Positions 6,826-15,272 of a DNA stretch of 46,168 bases are shown piece by piece. Positions within the stretch are counted from its first letter, which is position 1. Each line of letters starts with the position of its first letter. Source of the DNA: a virus; IMG/VR virus record IMGVR_UViG_3300030380_004708, positions 1 to 46,168 of that record. One strand, 5' to 3'. A program made the position numbers and the translations under genes. The notes under the pieces were generated by a model. The model saw only the letters and a list, made by a program, of their open reading frames with translations. It was not told the DNA's origin and did not search any database.

Positions 6826-7676
6826 TGGCCAACATTAACGGCTGGGGTAGAGGATCCTGGGGAGAAGGTGCGTGGGGAAGCGCCCTACCAGTAAACTTAT
6901 CCACTGTAGGCGCCATAACTTCTGCGGTTGGCTCAGTCAGCGTAGTCGCCAAAGCTAACGTCACTCCGGCAAGTCAATCAATTACAGCATCGACAGGATC
7001 ACCGTCCGTTATTGCTGCAGCCATCGTGCAAGTTAGTGGCACAGCCGCAACCACCAGTTTAGGAGCTCCAAGTGTTACCGCAGCAGCCGATGTTTCGGTT
7101 ACTGGTGTTGCAGCCACAGGAAGCACTGGCGCAATAACCGTAACCGGGAAAGCCAACATCATACCAACAGGTCAAGCTGCCACCAGTGCTGTAGGATCTA
7201 TAGCACCGACAGCAGATGCAAATACAACTGTGTCAACGGTTGGTGTAATTACCGCAAGTTCAGGATCTGTAACTACCAATGCTGCGGCCAATGTAACACC
7301 AGACTCGCAAGTTGCTACATCGCAACTAGGCACACCGACTATCAACGTTGGCATAACCTTAGAGCTTACAGGGCAAGCATCTAACAGTGGCGTTGGTGCA
7401 ATTAGTCCAACGGCAGCAGCTGATGTTAATATCGCAGGTGTTGATATAACAACTAATCCTGGATTTATTTTAGTATATGGAGAGATAGACACTGACCAAA
7501 ATGCAAGCTTTGCAGAAATCTCTACCACGCAAACTGCAAGCTATAGTGAGATTAGCACATCGCAAACACCTAGCTATAGCGAAGTTTCGACCTCACAAAC
7601 TGCTAGCTACTCAGAGGTTGCGACAACGCAATCTGCCAATTATACTAATATAAAAGCAGGTAGGGACGCGGCATAA
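6825..7676 (+). CDS. Repeat-rich tail fibre/adhesin-like protein
   Basis: A 283-residue protein that opens with 'NGWGRGSWGEGAWGSALPV', then about ten repeats of 15-25 residues rich in Ala, Thr, Val and Gly ('VTGVAATGSTGAITVTGKAN'). It ends with a ladder of 11-residue units of the type 'QTASYSEISTS'. Such beta-rich repeats are typical of phage tail appendages. The Trp-Gly segment recurs in the stabilisation-type protein at 34718-36613. It lies directly before the tail fibre gene, so it probably sits on the same appendage. Confidence 0.7.
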   Translation: MANINGWGRGSWGEGAWGSALPVNLSTVGAITSAVGSVSVVAKANVTPASQSITASTGSPSVIAAAIVQVSGTAATTSLGAPSVTAAADVSVTGVAATGSTGAITVTGKANIIPTGQAATSAVGSIAPTADANTTVSTVGVITASSGSVTTNAAANVTPDSQVATSQLGTPTINVGITLELTGQASNSGVGAISPTAAADVNIAGVDITTNPGFILVYGEIDTDQNASFAEISTTQTASYSEISTSQTPSYSEVSTSQTASYSEVATTQSANYTNIKAGRDAA

Positions 7677-7694
7677 ATATGAGAAGAGTTTAAT

Positions 7695-10600
7695 ATGGCT
7701 GAATATACAAACGATTTAAGATTAAAAGAAATTGGTACTGGTGAATCCTCTGGTACCTGGGGTACAGAAACTAACACTAATTTAGAGCTGATTGCTGAGG
7801 CTTTTAGTTTTGGTACAGAGGCGATAACAACTAACGCAGATACCCACACTACTACTATTGCAGACGGTTCTACTGATCCGGGAAGATCTATTTATTTAAA
7901 ATATACAGGTACCCTTGATTCAGCTTGTACCATAACAATAGGGCCAAATACCGTATCTAAACTTTGGTTTATTGAAAACGGTACATCAGGATCACAAAAT
8001 ATTATTATCTCACAAGGATCTGGCGCTAATGTCACGATACCAGCAGGTCATGTTAAAGCCGTATATTCAGACGGAGCTGGCTCTGGCGCTGCTATGGTAG
8101 ATGCCTTTACCAACCTAAATCTTGGCGGTACTACCACAGTTGATGATCTTACAATTACGGACGACCTTACAGTAACAGATGATCTAATTGTAAATGGCGA
8201 TATTGACCTTGAAGGCAATATGGATATAAACGGTTCACTCGAAACAGATGCTTTGTCGTTAAATGGCACTACTGTTTCATCAACCGCAGCTGAACTTAAT
8301 TTACTTGATGGCTCTAGTGCTAATACTGTTGTTAACAGCAAAGCCGTCATTTATGGATCTAGCGGAGAGTTAGCAGGAACTTTATCAACAGCAGCACAAA
8401 CAAATATTACAAGTCTTGGCACACTAACAACACTTACAGTAGATGATATAACAATTAATGGTTCTACTATTTCTGATGCTGGTAATTTAACACTAGATGT
8501 TGGTGGAGATATTATTCTCGATGCAGGTGGTGATGATATTACATTTAAGAGTGGTGGCACAGAGTTCGGTGGCATATTTAAAAATAATAATGATATGTTT
8601 ATCAATTCAGCTATTTCAGATGGTGATATTAAATTTAGAGGTAATGATGGTGGTTCTTTTATTATCCCACTTACCCTTGATATGTCTAATGCAGGTAGAG
8701 CAACCTTCAATGAAAATGTTATTGTTGGTGGTAATTTAGAAGTTAGTGGTGCAGATGTAACCATTACCTCAAATATAATTCATGCAGGAGATACAAATAC
8801 ATTTTTTGGATTTAATGATGCAGATACATTTAGGATTACAACAGGTGGCTCTGAGGCATTTAGAGTGGATTCATCTCAACAAGTTGGTATTGGAACTACA
8901 AGTCCTTCAGAAAAATTACATATAAGCGGTACTTCAGCTTCAGGAGACGTTTCAGCAAGAATAGTAAATACAGACACTTCAAGTGCAACATCTTATGCTG
9001 GCATAAGTTTAGTTGGTGGTAATAATGAAGCAAGTATACGTAGTGTGCATGGTTCATCTGGATTAGGTGCTTTATCATTTTTTAATGAAGGTGCTGAAAG
9101 AATGATTATTTCAAATACAGGAAATCTTGGTATAGGAACTTCAAGTCCGGGACAAAAGCTAGATGTTGCAGGAAATATAACAGCAGACGCTTTTATTGGT
9201 AGGTCTAATATTTCAGTACCTACAGGTGATGCATCAATTTTTAGGGTAGCAGATAATACTTTAGCATTGGCGACAGCTTCTACAGAAAGAATGCGTATTG
9301 ATAGTTCTGGAAACGTTGGTATAGGAACTACAACAATTAGACAAAGATTACATCAACACGTCTCAGATTCAGGTGCAAACTTTCATGCTTTTACAAACTC
9401 AACAACAGGAACAGGAGCAACAGATGGCTTAGTGGTTGGTATTGATGCAAATGAAGATGGTTTAATTTGGAATCATGAAAATGAAAACATGCTTTTTGCA
9501 ACTAATAATACAGAAAGAATGCGTATAGATTCTTCAGGAAATTTATTAGTTGGTACTACGACATCTGAAGGAACAGTAACAATTGAAGGCGATGCAAGTG
9601 CAAGTCAATTTACTGCATTAGCAGTAAAACAAGATTCAAGTGGGCATGACCAAACTTCTAGTATGACTTGTGATATAGACTTTTATCTTTGGGACAACAA
9701 TACAAGGATTTCTACCCCACAAGCAAGAATTGGTATAACCGGTGATAGCACAGCAGACCAAAATAATGAAGCTGGTGGTCAATTATGTTTTTATACAAAT
9801 ATAGCTAACAATTCTTCTCCAAGCTTAACAGAAAGGATGCGTATTGATTCTTCAGGAAACGTTGGTATAGGAACTGCAAGTCCACAAAATATACTGCATA
9901 CAGATAGTGCAAGTACAGGAGAAGTTGTTGGTTTAGCTTTATCAAATTCAAAAATTTTAGTTGCAAATACTGATAGTGGATTTGGTTCAAATGGTTATAT
10001 GGCTTTTCATACCAGAGGTAGTGATTCAGTAGCAGAAAGAATGCGTATTGATTCTTCAGGAAACGTTGGTATAGGAACTGCAAGTCCTGCTACAGATTTA
10101 CACATTGCGTCAGCTACTCCAACGCTTACTTTCACAGATACAGATAATAACTATGATGCAACAATAGCAGGTCTTAGTGGAAGTTTAGTTTTAAAAGCTG
10201 ATGCTAATGATGAGTTTGGTACAGAAAGTATACAATTTCATACAGGAGGCAGTCAAAGAGCACAGTTTGATTCTTCAGGTGGTTTATTGATTGGAACTAC
10301 TACACGAATAAGTGATACTAATAATGGTGGAGCAAGTTTTACTCCTGTTTCTTCAGGAAGACAAAGATTAGAATTAGGTCATACATCATCAAGTACATTA
10401 GCTGTAGCACAATTTTTTGGTAATTCAAGTGAAACTGCTGCTGGTAATATAGCTTGTTCTGGTGGTGCATGTGATTTTAATACATCTTCTGATGCTAGAA
10501 GAAAAAATGTTTTAGGAGAAGCAAAAGGTTTAGAGGTAATTAACAAACTTAATCCTGTACATTTTGAATGGAAAGAATCTAAAGAAAAACAAGATGGTTT

Positions 10601-10772
10601 AATAGCTCAAGAAGTTGAACCTGTAGTATCAAATGCTGTAAGCATTAGTGATGATGGTTACTATGTAATGGATTATAGTAAGTTGGTAACACCACTTATT
10701 AAAGCTGTACAAGAGCAACAAGAACAAATAGAATCACTAAGAAGTGAAATTGCAATTTTAAAAGGAGAATAA
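7695..10772 (+). CDS. Tail fibre with C-terminal S74 intramolecular chaperone
   Basis: A 1025-residue protein. The N-terminus 'NDLRLKEIGTGESSGTWG' is a common virion-binding start of marine phage fibres. The middle carries beta-helical repeats, at least seven of the type 'ERMRIDSSGNVGIGT'. The last 95 residues form the peptidase S74/intramolecular chaperone domain: 'SSDARRKN' (Ser 931 or 932 with Lys 937, the cleavage dyad), 'NPVHFEWK', 'GLIAQEVEPV', 'YSKLVTPLIKAVQE' and a coiled-coil end. The chaperone trimerises the fibre and then cuts itself off. This is likely the host receptor-binding protein. Confidence 0.9.
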   Translation: MAEYTNDLRLKEIGTGESSGTWGTETNTNLELIAEAFSFGTEAITTNADTHTTTIADGSTDPGRSIYLKYTGTLDSACTITIGPNTVSKLWFIENGTSGSQNIIISQGSGANVTIPAGHVKAVYSDGAGSGAAMVDAFTNLNLGGTTTVDDLTITDDLTVTDDLIVNGDIDLEGNMDINGSLETDALSLNGTTVSSTAAELNLLDGSSANTVVNSKAVIYGSSGELAGTLSTAAQTNITSLGTLTTLTVDDITINGSTISDAGNLTLDVGGDIILDAGGDDITFKSGGTEFGGIFKNNNDMFINSAISDGDIKFRGNDGGSFIIPLTLDMSNAGRATFNENVIVGGNLEVSGADVTITSNIIHAGDTNTFFGFNDADTFRITTGGSEAFRVDSSQQVGIGTTSPSEKLHISGTSASGDVSARIVNTDTSSATSYAGISLVGGNNEASIRSVHGSSGLGALSFFNEGAERMIISNTGNLGIGTSSPGQKLDVAGNITADAFIGRSNISVPTGDASIFRVADNTLALATASTERMRIDSSGNVGIGTTTIRQRLHQHVSDSGANFHAFTNSTTGTGATDGLVVGIDANEDGLIWNHENENMLFATNNTERMRIDSSGNLLVGTTTSEGTVTIEGDASASQFTALAVKQDSSGHDQTSSMTCDIDFYLWDNNTRISTPQARIGITGDSTADQNNEAGGQLCFYTNIANNSSPSLTERMRIDSSGNVGIGTASPQNILHTDSASTGEVVGLALSNSKILVANTDSGFGSNGYMAFHTRGSDSVAERMRIDSSGNVGIGTASPATDLHIASATPTLTFTDTDNNYDATIAGLSGSLVLKADANDEFGTESIQFHTGGSQRAQFDSSGGLLIGTTTRISDTNNGGASFTPVSSGRQRLELGHTSSSTLAVAQFFGNSSETAAGNIACSGGACDFNTSSDARRKNVLGEAKGLEVINKLNPVHFEWKESKEKQDGLIAQEVEPVVSNAVSISDDGYYVMDYSKLVTPLIKAVQEQQEQIESLRSEIAILKGE
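9829..10087 (+). repeat. 55 bp direct repeat inside tail fibre gene
   Basis: The 55 bp at 9829-9883 and at 10033-10087 differ at one base (G/A at the eighth position) and are 204 bp (68 codons) apart. They encode 'ERMRIDSSGNVGIGTAS'. More diverged copies lie near 9287 and 9510. Recombination between them would add or delete an in-frame fibre segment. Confidence 0.85.
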
Positions 10773-10773
10773 T

Positions 10774-11118
10774 ATGGCAATATCTTATACCTGGGATGTA
10801 AGCACATGCGATACATACCCATCAAAAAGCGGCAAATCTAATGTGGTGCATAATGTCCACTGGCGACTAACTGGATCTGATAGTTCTAATAAGGACTCGG
10901 ATGGTAACCCACAAACTGCTACAGTTTATGGTAGCCAAGGTGTTAGTACGGATGATCTATCAAGTTTTATAAACTGGTCTGATCTAAAAGCTAGTGATGT
11001 GCAAGGTTGGGTTGAAGCTGGATTAGGTGCTGATGAAGTTACAGCTTTAAAAGCGAACGTAGATGCACAAATAGCTGAAAAAGTATCACCATCATCAGTT
11101 GTTAAAGTTTTAAGTTAA
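10774..11118 (+). CDS. Conserved small phage protein
   Basis: A 114-residue protein starting 'MAISYTWDVSTCDTYPSK', with 'NVVHNVHWRLTGSD' further on. This family commonly follows tail-fibre genes in marine phages; I know of no proven function. It has a strong GGAG ribosome-binding site 8 nt upstream and starts 1 nt after the fibre stop. The position suggests a structural or fibre-assembly role, which is inference. Confidence 0.75.
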   Translation: MAISYTWDVSTCDTYPSKSGKSNVVHNVHWRLTGSDSSNKDSDGNPQTATVYGSQGVSTDDLSSFINWSDLKASDVQGWVEAGLGADEVTALKANVDAQIAEKVSPSSVVKVLS

Positions 11119-11135
11119 TTTTTTAGGAGAATTTT

Positions 11136-11387
11136 ATGGCGACGAATAAAAATGAAGAACCAGTAGTGGTATTGGACGATAAAGAATTTAAAGTAAGTGA
11201 TTTATCAGAACAACAACAATACATACACTCGCATGTTATAGATCTTAGAAACCAAAGAGCAAGACTGCAATATCAACTTGACCAGGTAAATGCTGGTCTT
11301 AATGTTTTTGAAACCTCATTGCTGAACTCTGTTAAAGAGCAGGCCGAGGAAGTGTTATCAGATGATGAATCTGAGGGAGAGAAATAA
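11136..11387 (+). CDS. Small coiled-coil protein
   Basis: An 83-residue acidic/helical protein, 'VVLDDKEFKVSDLSEQQQY' then a long helix 'LRNQRARLQYQLDQVNAGL' with heptad spacing. It has an AGGAG ribosome-binding site 8 nt upstream. The pattern resembles small phage proteins encoded near tail-fibre and lysis genes. The function is unknown. Confidence 0.7.
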   Translation: MATNKNEEPVVVLDDKEFKVSDLSEQQQYIHSHVIDLRNQRARLQYQLDQVNAGLNVFETSLLNSVKEQAEEVLSDDESEGEK

Positions 11388-11389
11388 TT

Positions 11390-11563
11390 ATGAGCATTTT
11401 AGCAAACATAGTAGGCGTGATAACAGCCATCGTAACGGCGGCCAGCCTAATAGCCGCATCTACCAAAACACCAAAAGATGACGTGTGGATCGGTAAGTTG
11501 TATAAATTAATAGATTTATTGGCTTTAAATGTAGGCAACGCCAAACAAAAACCTGGAGAGTAA
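11390..11563 (+). CDS. Small single-TM protein, holin-like
   Basis: A 57-residue protein with one N-terminal membrane helix ('ILANIVGVITAIVTAASLIA', residues 3-22) followed by 'TKTPKDDVWIGKLYKLIDLL'. A GAGGGAG ribosome-binding site precedes the ATG. Proteins of this shape are frequent beside lysis genes in proteobacterial phages and may act as holin or holin helper. It starts 2 nt after the upstream stop, in the same late operon as the endolysin. Confidence 0.65.
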   Translation: MSILANIVGVITAIVTAASLIAASTKTPKDDVWIGKLYKLIDLLALNVGNAKQKPGE

Positions 11564-11564
11564 G

Positions 11565-11723
11565 ATGAAATTTTTTAGTAATCTATGGGACAAAGTTACT
11601 GGCACTGAAAAAGTAAAAGTAAGAGCTAGAACCAAAAAAGGACGTTATGTGGCAGATGACAAATCTACACCAGACGTCAATGAAGCCTACACTACCAAAA
11701 GAGTAAAGAAAAAGAAAACATAA
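11565..11723 (+). CDS. Small basic protein, unknown
   Basis: A 52-residue basic protein, 'MKFFSNLWDKVTGTEKVKVR' followed by 'GRYVADDKSTPDVNEAY' and a poly-Lys/Arg end. The arrangement is one I have seen in short genes near phage lysis modules. It is spaced 1 nt from its upstream neighbour, with a GGAGAG ribosome-binding site inside that gene's end. The last base of the stop is the first base of the next ATG. No function is known. Confidence 0.65.
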   Translation: MKFFSNLWDKVTGTEKVKVRARTKKGRYVADDKSTPDVNEAYTTKRVKKKKT

Positions 11724-11905
11724 TGGCAACAGTTAAAGACGCAATTAAAGCTATAGAATCACACGAAAGAGAGTGCAAAGTTCTCTATAAAAGCATTGAT
11801 AGGCGTCTTGAGGAAGGCTCAAAGCGGTTCGATAAACTAGAGAATATGATTTGGGCCGTTTATCCATTTATTGTCGGAGCGATAGTTATAGCGGAGTTCA
11901 TCTAA
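11723..11905 (+). CDS. Small C-terminal-anchored membrane protein, holin/antiholin candidate
   Basis: A 60-residue protein with a charged helix (residues 1-42) and one membrane segment at the end ('MIWAVYPFIVGAIVIAEFI'). It looks like a tail-anchored inner-membrane protein. Its position next to another single-TM protein and upstream of spanin and endolysin genes makes a holin or holin-regulator role plausible. No start-site ambiguity is seen. Confidence 0.6.
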   Translation: MATVKDAIKAIESHERECKVLYKSIDRRLEEGSKRFDKLENMIWAVYPFIVGAIVIAEFI

Positions 11906-12256
11906 ATGGACTCAGTTGTACAGCTGATAAATGAAGTAGGTTTCCCTATAGCCGCGGCCATTGGTCTTGGTCTTTTTATTTGGAAACTTATCAATAAAAT
12001 TATTGACGGCATGGAAACCAAAGTAGATGTCTTGGATGAAAAAGTATCAGCACAAATATCAGAGATAGAACAAAGATTAGGCCAAAAGCTTGATTCTCAG
12101 CACGGTATCTTGGTTGCACTTATCGACAGAGTTAGATCCGTAGACAATGAGATCATTAGACAAGACACTTTACTAAAGACTATACTTGGAGTACCCCAGC
12201 TTATGCACACAGATAGGCTGGCAAAAGCAGATAGAGATGACCAAAGAAAAGATTAA
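11906..12256 (+). CDS. Membrane-anchored coiled-coil protein, holin-like
   Basis: A 116-residue protein with one membrane helix at residues 11-30 ('VGFPIAAAIGLGLFIWKLI') followed by a long amphipathic coiled coil ('VDVLDEKVSAQISEIEQRL'). This matches small lysis-region proteins in marine phages that are often labelled holin. The next gene, csgF, starts 20 nt before it ends, which ties the curli-type block to the lysis operon. Confidence 0.6.
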   Translation: MDSVVQLINEVGFPIAAAIGLGLFIWKLINKIIDGMETKVDVLDEKVSAQISEIEQRLGQKLDSQHGILVALIDRVRSVDNEIIRQDTLLKTILGVPQLMHTDRLAKADRDDQRKD

Positions 12257-12731
12257 GCTACCACTACATTACAAAATAATTATTATTTGGGCGTCGGTTT
12301 TGTTTATAGGTATTTTAGCTACAAATGTAAAAGCAGACGAAATTAAATTTAATTTTAAATCACCATCTTTCAGTGGTATTGGCACCTCAGCACATTATCT
12401 TACGATTGAGCAACAAGAATTTTCACGGAAAGAACAACTTAAAGCTGACCTCAAGGCCTTGGAAGAACAAAGAAAGAGAGATGAGGAAAACTCAGTGATT
12501 TCTAGATTCACCAAAAACCTTGAATCACGCATCTTTGCACAAATCAGCAGACAGATCGTAGAGCAGTTATTTGGTGAAAATCCAGAGACGACAGGATCTT
12601 TTACTTTATTTGATAACATAATCAGTTGGTCCAGCGACGGGACTTACATAACCCTAACTATTTTTAACACTTTAGATGGCACGACTACTGAAATTATTGT
12701 ACCAATCGGCGACTTTGGTTTTGGTAATTAG
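12237..12731 (+). CDS. csgF: CsgF-like curli assembly factor
   Basis: A 164-residue protein with a Sec signal peptide (hydrophobic 12-29, cut near 'VKA/DE', residue 33). The mature start 'EIKFNFKSPSFSG' matches the CsgF plug peptide that inserts into the CsgG pore (E. coli 'MTFQFRNPNFGG'). Residues 86-155 ('ISRFTKNLESRIFAQI', 'NTLDGTTTEIIVP') match the CsgF body, where E. coli has 'DRKTGQTSTIQV'. An extra charged helix at 62-86 has no E. coli equivalent. The ATG at 12237 puts the signal peptide at the N-terminus and overlaps the holin-like gene by 20 nt. In curli systems CsgF sits at the cell surface on CsgG and helps nucleate the fibre. Confidence 0.9.
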   Translation: MTKEKIKLPLHYKIIIIWASVLFIGILATNVKADEIKFNFKSPSFSGIGTSAHYLTIEQQEFSRKEQLKADLKALEEQRKRDEENSVISRFTKNLESRIFAQISRQIVEQLFGENPETTGSFTLFDNIISWSSDGTYITLTIFNTLDGTTTEIIVPIGDFGFGN

Positions 12732-13521
12732 TTGCACTTCGCACGCTAAATTAATATCACCATGTCTCACTAACCCTGAAGGGGATTACAAAGATCTTGT
12801 CTCAATCGTTGGTAAAGCTCAATGTTTTTCCAAAGATGCTTTTATTAATCTACCGATAACGGAAGAAATACTTAATATTCCTAAACCTAAAGATCAACCC
12901 ATAGTTGCTGTTTATAAGTTTGGCGATTTTACTGGACAAAGAAAATCAGTAGATGGTTATGCAAATTTCAGCACAGCCATGACGCAAGCACCTGAGACTT
13001 ATCTAATAAGAGCTTTAAAACAATCTGGTTTCTTTCGTGTGGTAGAACGCGTAAATATAGATCACATCACTCGTGAGCGCCAAATAATTAGATCTACCCG
13101 TGAGAAGTTTGAGGATGCAACAGAACAACTACCGTTACTCTTTGCCGGTCTTATTATTGAAGGTGGTATTGTAGATTACAACACAAATCTACGCACAGGA
13201 GGCGCGGGTGCCAGAACGCTCGGGATCGGCAGATCTAAGCAATACCGGGAGGATACTGTTTTGGTTTCAATCAGAGTTGTCTCCGTTAGCACTGGCGAGA
13301 TCTTATTAGAAAACTTAACGACCAGAACTATTTTATCAGTTGGTATTTCAAGCGATGTATTTAGGTTTACTAATAACTCTACTGAGTTAATAGAGTTTGA
13401 AACGGGAAATGCCATGAATGAAAGTAAGTCTATCGCTTTGCAATCAGCTATAGAAATTGGTATCGTAGATATTGTAAAACAAGGGCGCGAACGAAATTTT
13501 TGGGAATATTATGATGAATAA
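12676..13521 (+). CDS. csgG: CsgG-like outer-membrane curli secretion pore
   Basis: A 281-residue lipoprotein with lipobox 'LVISC' (Cys 20). It matches E. coli CsgG along its length: 'VYKFGDFTGQ' (E. coli 'VYNIQDETGQ'), 'NFSTAM' (Asn 97/Phe 98, the pore constriction pair), 'LIRALKQSGFFRVVER', 'RERQIIR', and the transmembrane hairpin region 'GGAGARTLGIGRSKQYREDT' plus 'RVVSVSTGEIL' and 'VFRF'. CsgG forms a nonameric beta-barrel that exports unfolded fibre subunits across the outer membrane. It overlaps csgF by 56 nt, so the two are tightly coupled. All key parts are present, so a working pore is likely. Confidence 0.95.
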   Translation: MARLLKLLYQSATLVLVISCTSHAKLISPCLTNPEGDYKDLVSIVGKAQCFSKDAFINLPITEEILNIPKPKDQPIVAVYKFGDFTGQRKSVDGYANFSTAMTQAPETYLIRALKQSGFFRVVERVNIDHITRERQIIRSTREKFEDATEQLPLLFAGLIIEGGIVDYNTNLRTGGAGARTLGIGRSKQYREDTVLVSIRVVSVSTGEILLENLTTRTILSVGISSDVFRFTNNSTELIEFETGNAMNESKSIALQSAIEIGIVDIVKQGRERNFWEYYDE

Positions 13522-14236
13522 ACTCTTGTTTTTTTTATTGTTTAGCACAACTGTTTTTGCAGACAACGAAATCTTTGTAGATCAAACTGGGAACTCAGCT
13601 ACTATAGATTTAGAACAGCTTGGCTCTTCAAACCTTATCGGCGGGACTAGCGCCACTACAACCTCGATGACCGCACTTGACCTGGATGGAGTGTCAATGA
13701 CGCTTGACATCAATCAAATAGGATCCTCAAACGTCTTTAGATCTGACGGTATTGACGGCGATAATTTTACTGGTTTTTTTGAGTTTGATGGCGATAGCAA
13801 TGTTTGGGACTTGTTAATGAACTCTACAGGCTTGATTACAGCTGATTATGTTGACCTAAATATTGATGTTACAGGATCTAGTAATGAGGCAGATATTAAA
13901 ATAGCAGAAAACGCTGACTCCTCTTACCTCAATCTAGATTGGATTATTACTGGTGACTCTAACGTGTTTGACTTTGATATAGATTATGAAAACGCAGTCA
14001 ACTATATGGATATAAATGGCAGTACTAACACAATAAATTTTACAGCTAGCGGATACTCTGGTACTACAGCATCTGATTCTGGTTATTTCAATTTAGATCT
14101 TGATGGCAGCAATAATACGCTAGACATCACACAATCTTCAACTTTAGCTCGTGATTGGTTATCCATCTCAACTAATTCTTCTAATAGCAATATCTGCGTC
14201 GTTCAAAATGATGGTGGCACCACCACTTCATGCTGA
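13511..14236 (+). CDS. Curlin-like repeat protein (putative amyloid fibre subunit)
   Basis: A 241-residue exported protein with a clean signal peptide (residues 1-18, 'TVFA/DNE'). The mature part has about eight units built on G-x-x-N or G-x-S-N turns: 'QTGNSATIDLEQLGSSN', 'INQIGSSNVF', 'FDGDSNVWDL', 'VTGSSNEADIKI', 'ITGDSNVFDF', 'INGSTNTINF' and 'LDGSNNTLDITQ'. Curlin repeats have the form S-x5-Q-x-G-x2-N-x-A-x3-Q; here the G-x2-N core is kept but the flanking Gln/Ser are eroded and Asp is enriched. Two Cys lie in the last 12 residues. It overlaps csgG by 11 nt. It is the expected cargo of the CsgG pore. No separate csgA/csgB pair is seen. Confidence 0.8.
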   Translation: MMNKLLFFLLFSTTVFADNEIFVDQTGNSATIDLEQLGSSNLIGGTSATTTSMTALDLDGVSMTLDINQIGSSNVFRSDGIDGDNFTGFFEFDGDSNVWDLLMNSTGLITADYVDLNIDVTGSSNEADIKIAENADSSYLNLDWIITGDSNVFDFDIDYENAVNYMDINGSTNTINFTASGYSGTTASDSGYFNLDLDGSNNTLDITQSSTLARDWLSISTNSSNSNICVVQNDGGTTTSC

Positions 14237-15272
14237 TGCGATAGGAGATATTACTGAATTAAAAGGATACGGCAGAGTTGTAAGAGACGAGACTTTTGCT
14301 GCTGAGTTAGATTTTGACATTAACTCGTTAGATAATGTCGAAACTTCTGCTGGCCGCATAGCCATTACATTCCTTGATGAATCTACTGTAAAACTTACAG
14401 AGCATAGCAATCTTCTTATAGACGAATATGTTTTTAATAGTAACCCCGATAAATCTAAAATGGCTTTACAGTTTGCTAGTGGCACAATACGGTTTATCAG
14501 TGGTAACGCAAATAAACTAAATAAGAAAAACATCACCTTATCTACACCAACTTCACAAATTTTTGTGCAAGGCACAGATTTTGTGTGTTCCGTTGATCTT
14601 TTGGGCAAGGCACTTATAATTTTATTGCCTGATGAATTTGGCAACGCTAGTGGTGAAATCCTAGTACAAACCGCAGCTGGGCAAACTTTACTGAATCAGC
14701 CTTATCAGGCAACTACTACTTCGATGTACGAGAAAGCACCAACCAAACCAATAACTTTAGACATAGATCTTAATTTTATTGACAACATGCTTATTGTCTC
14801 GCCACCTAAAGAAGAAGTGATTAATGAGGAACAACAACAAAATGAACAATCTGATTACTTAGATTTCTATGATTTAGAAATAGATGCTTTAGCAGAGGAC
14901 TTTTTGGAAGAGGAGGAGGATATGTCTTTTTCGGAGCTCGATATAGATTATTTAGCAACTGATTTCTTTGAAAACCTATTAGATGTATTAGACGGTCTTG
15001 GTATTGAAGAGGAAGAAGATCAACTAACAAACTTTTCCAACGGCGTTCAGTTAGTAGGCACGAAGTTCGGACAAGATTTAGAAACGCAGATTACGACTAT
15101 TATTCAAGGCAATCAAGTAAAGCTGATGCGTATGGTCAATCAGAACGCGCAAGTTTTAGTCAACGGCGACGATTCCTACACGGTTATCTTTATACAAGAT
15201 GGCGTAACAAAAACAGTGCAAATTAATGGTGCATCTTCATCAGTTATAACCATTAAACAAAGTTCTGGATGA
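14151..15272 (+). CDS. Exported FecR-domain protein with acidic C-terminal region
   Basis: A 373-residue protein. An N-terminal hydrophobic stretch (7-28) ends 'LHADA', a possible signal peptide; this needs the start at 14151, which overlaps the fibre gene by 86 nt. Residues 31-118 follow the FecR domain: 'GDITELKGYGRVVRD', 'VETSAGRIAITFLDESTVKL', 'NLLIDEYVF' and 'LQFASGTIRFISG'. Residues 222-293 are very acidic with 'EEEE' runs and two 'D-x-L-x2-DF' units. FecR domains act in the periplasm as sensors or scaffolds and often sit next to CHASE2 cyclases in bacteria. Here the next gene is such a cyclase, so the pair probably signals together. It is unrelated to iron-citrate uptake as far as I can see. 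Confidence 0.8.
   Translation: MIGYPSQLILLIAISASFKMMVAPPLHADAIGDITELKGYGRVVRDETFAAELDFDINSLDNVETSAGRIAITFLDESTVKLTEHSNLLIDEYVFNSNPDKSKMALQFASGTIRFISGNANKLNKKNITLSTPTSQIFVQGTDFVCSVDLLGKALIILLPDEFGNASGEILVQTAAGQTLLNQPYQATTTSMYEKAPTKPITLDIDLNFIDNMLIVSPPKEEVINEEQQQNEQSDYLDFYDLEIDALAEDFLEEEEDMSFSELDIDYLATDFFENLLDVLDGLGIEEEEDQLTNFSNGVQLVGTKFGQDLETQITTIIQGNQVKLMRMVNQNAQVLVNGDDSYTVIFIQDGVTKTVQINGASSSVITIKQSSG

Noticed and set aside
8048-8764. Long open frames on the minus strand opposite the tail fibre (and similarly opposite 37211-37633, 39112-39639 and 43127-43441)
   Set aside because: They lie antisense to clearly coding, repeat-rich genes, have low-complexity composition and lack ribosome-binding sites.
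9829-10087. Diversity-generating retroelement or CRISPR-like array from the spaced repeats
   Set aside because: Repeats encode a regular fibre motif, show no A-biased template variation, no reverse transcriptase is present, and spacers are coding.
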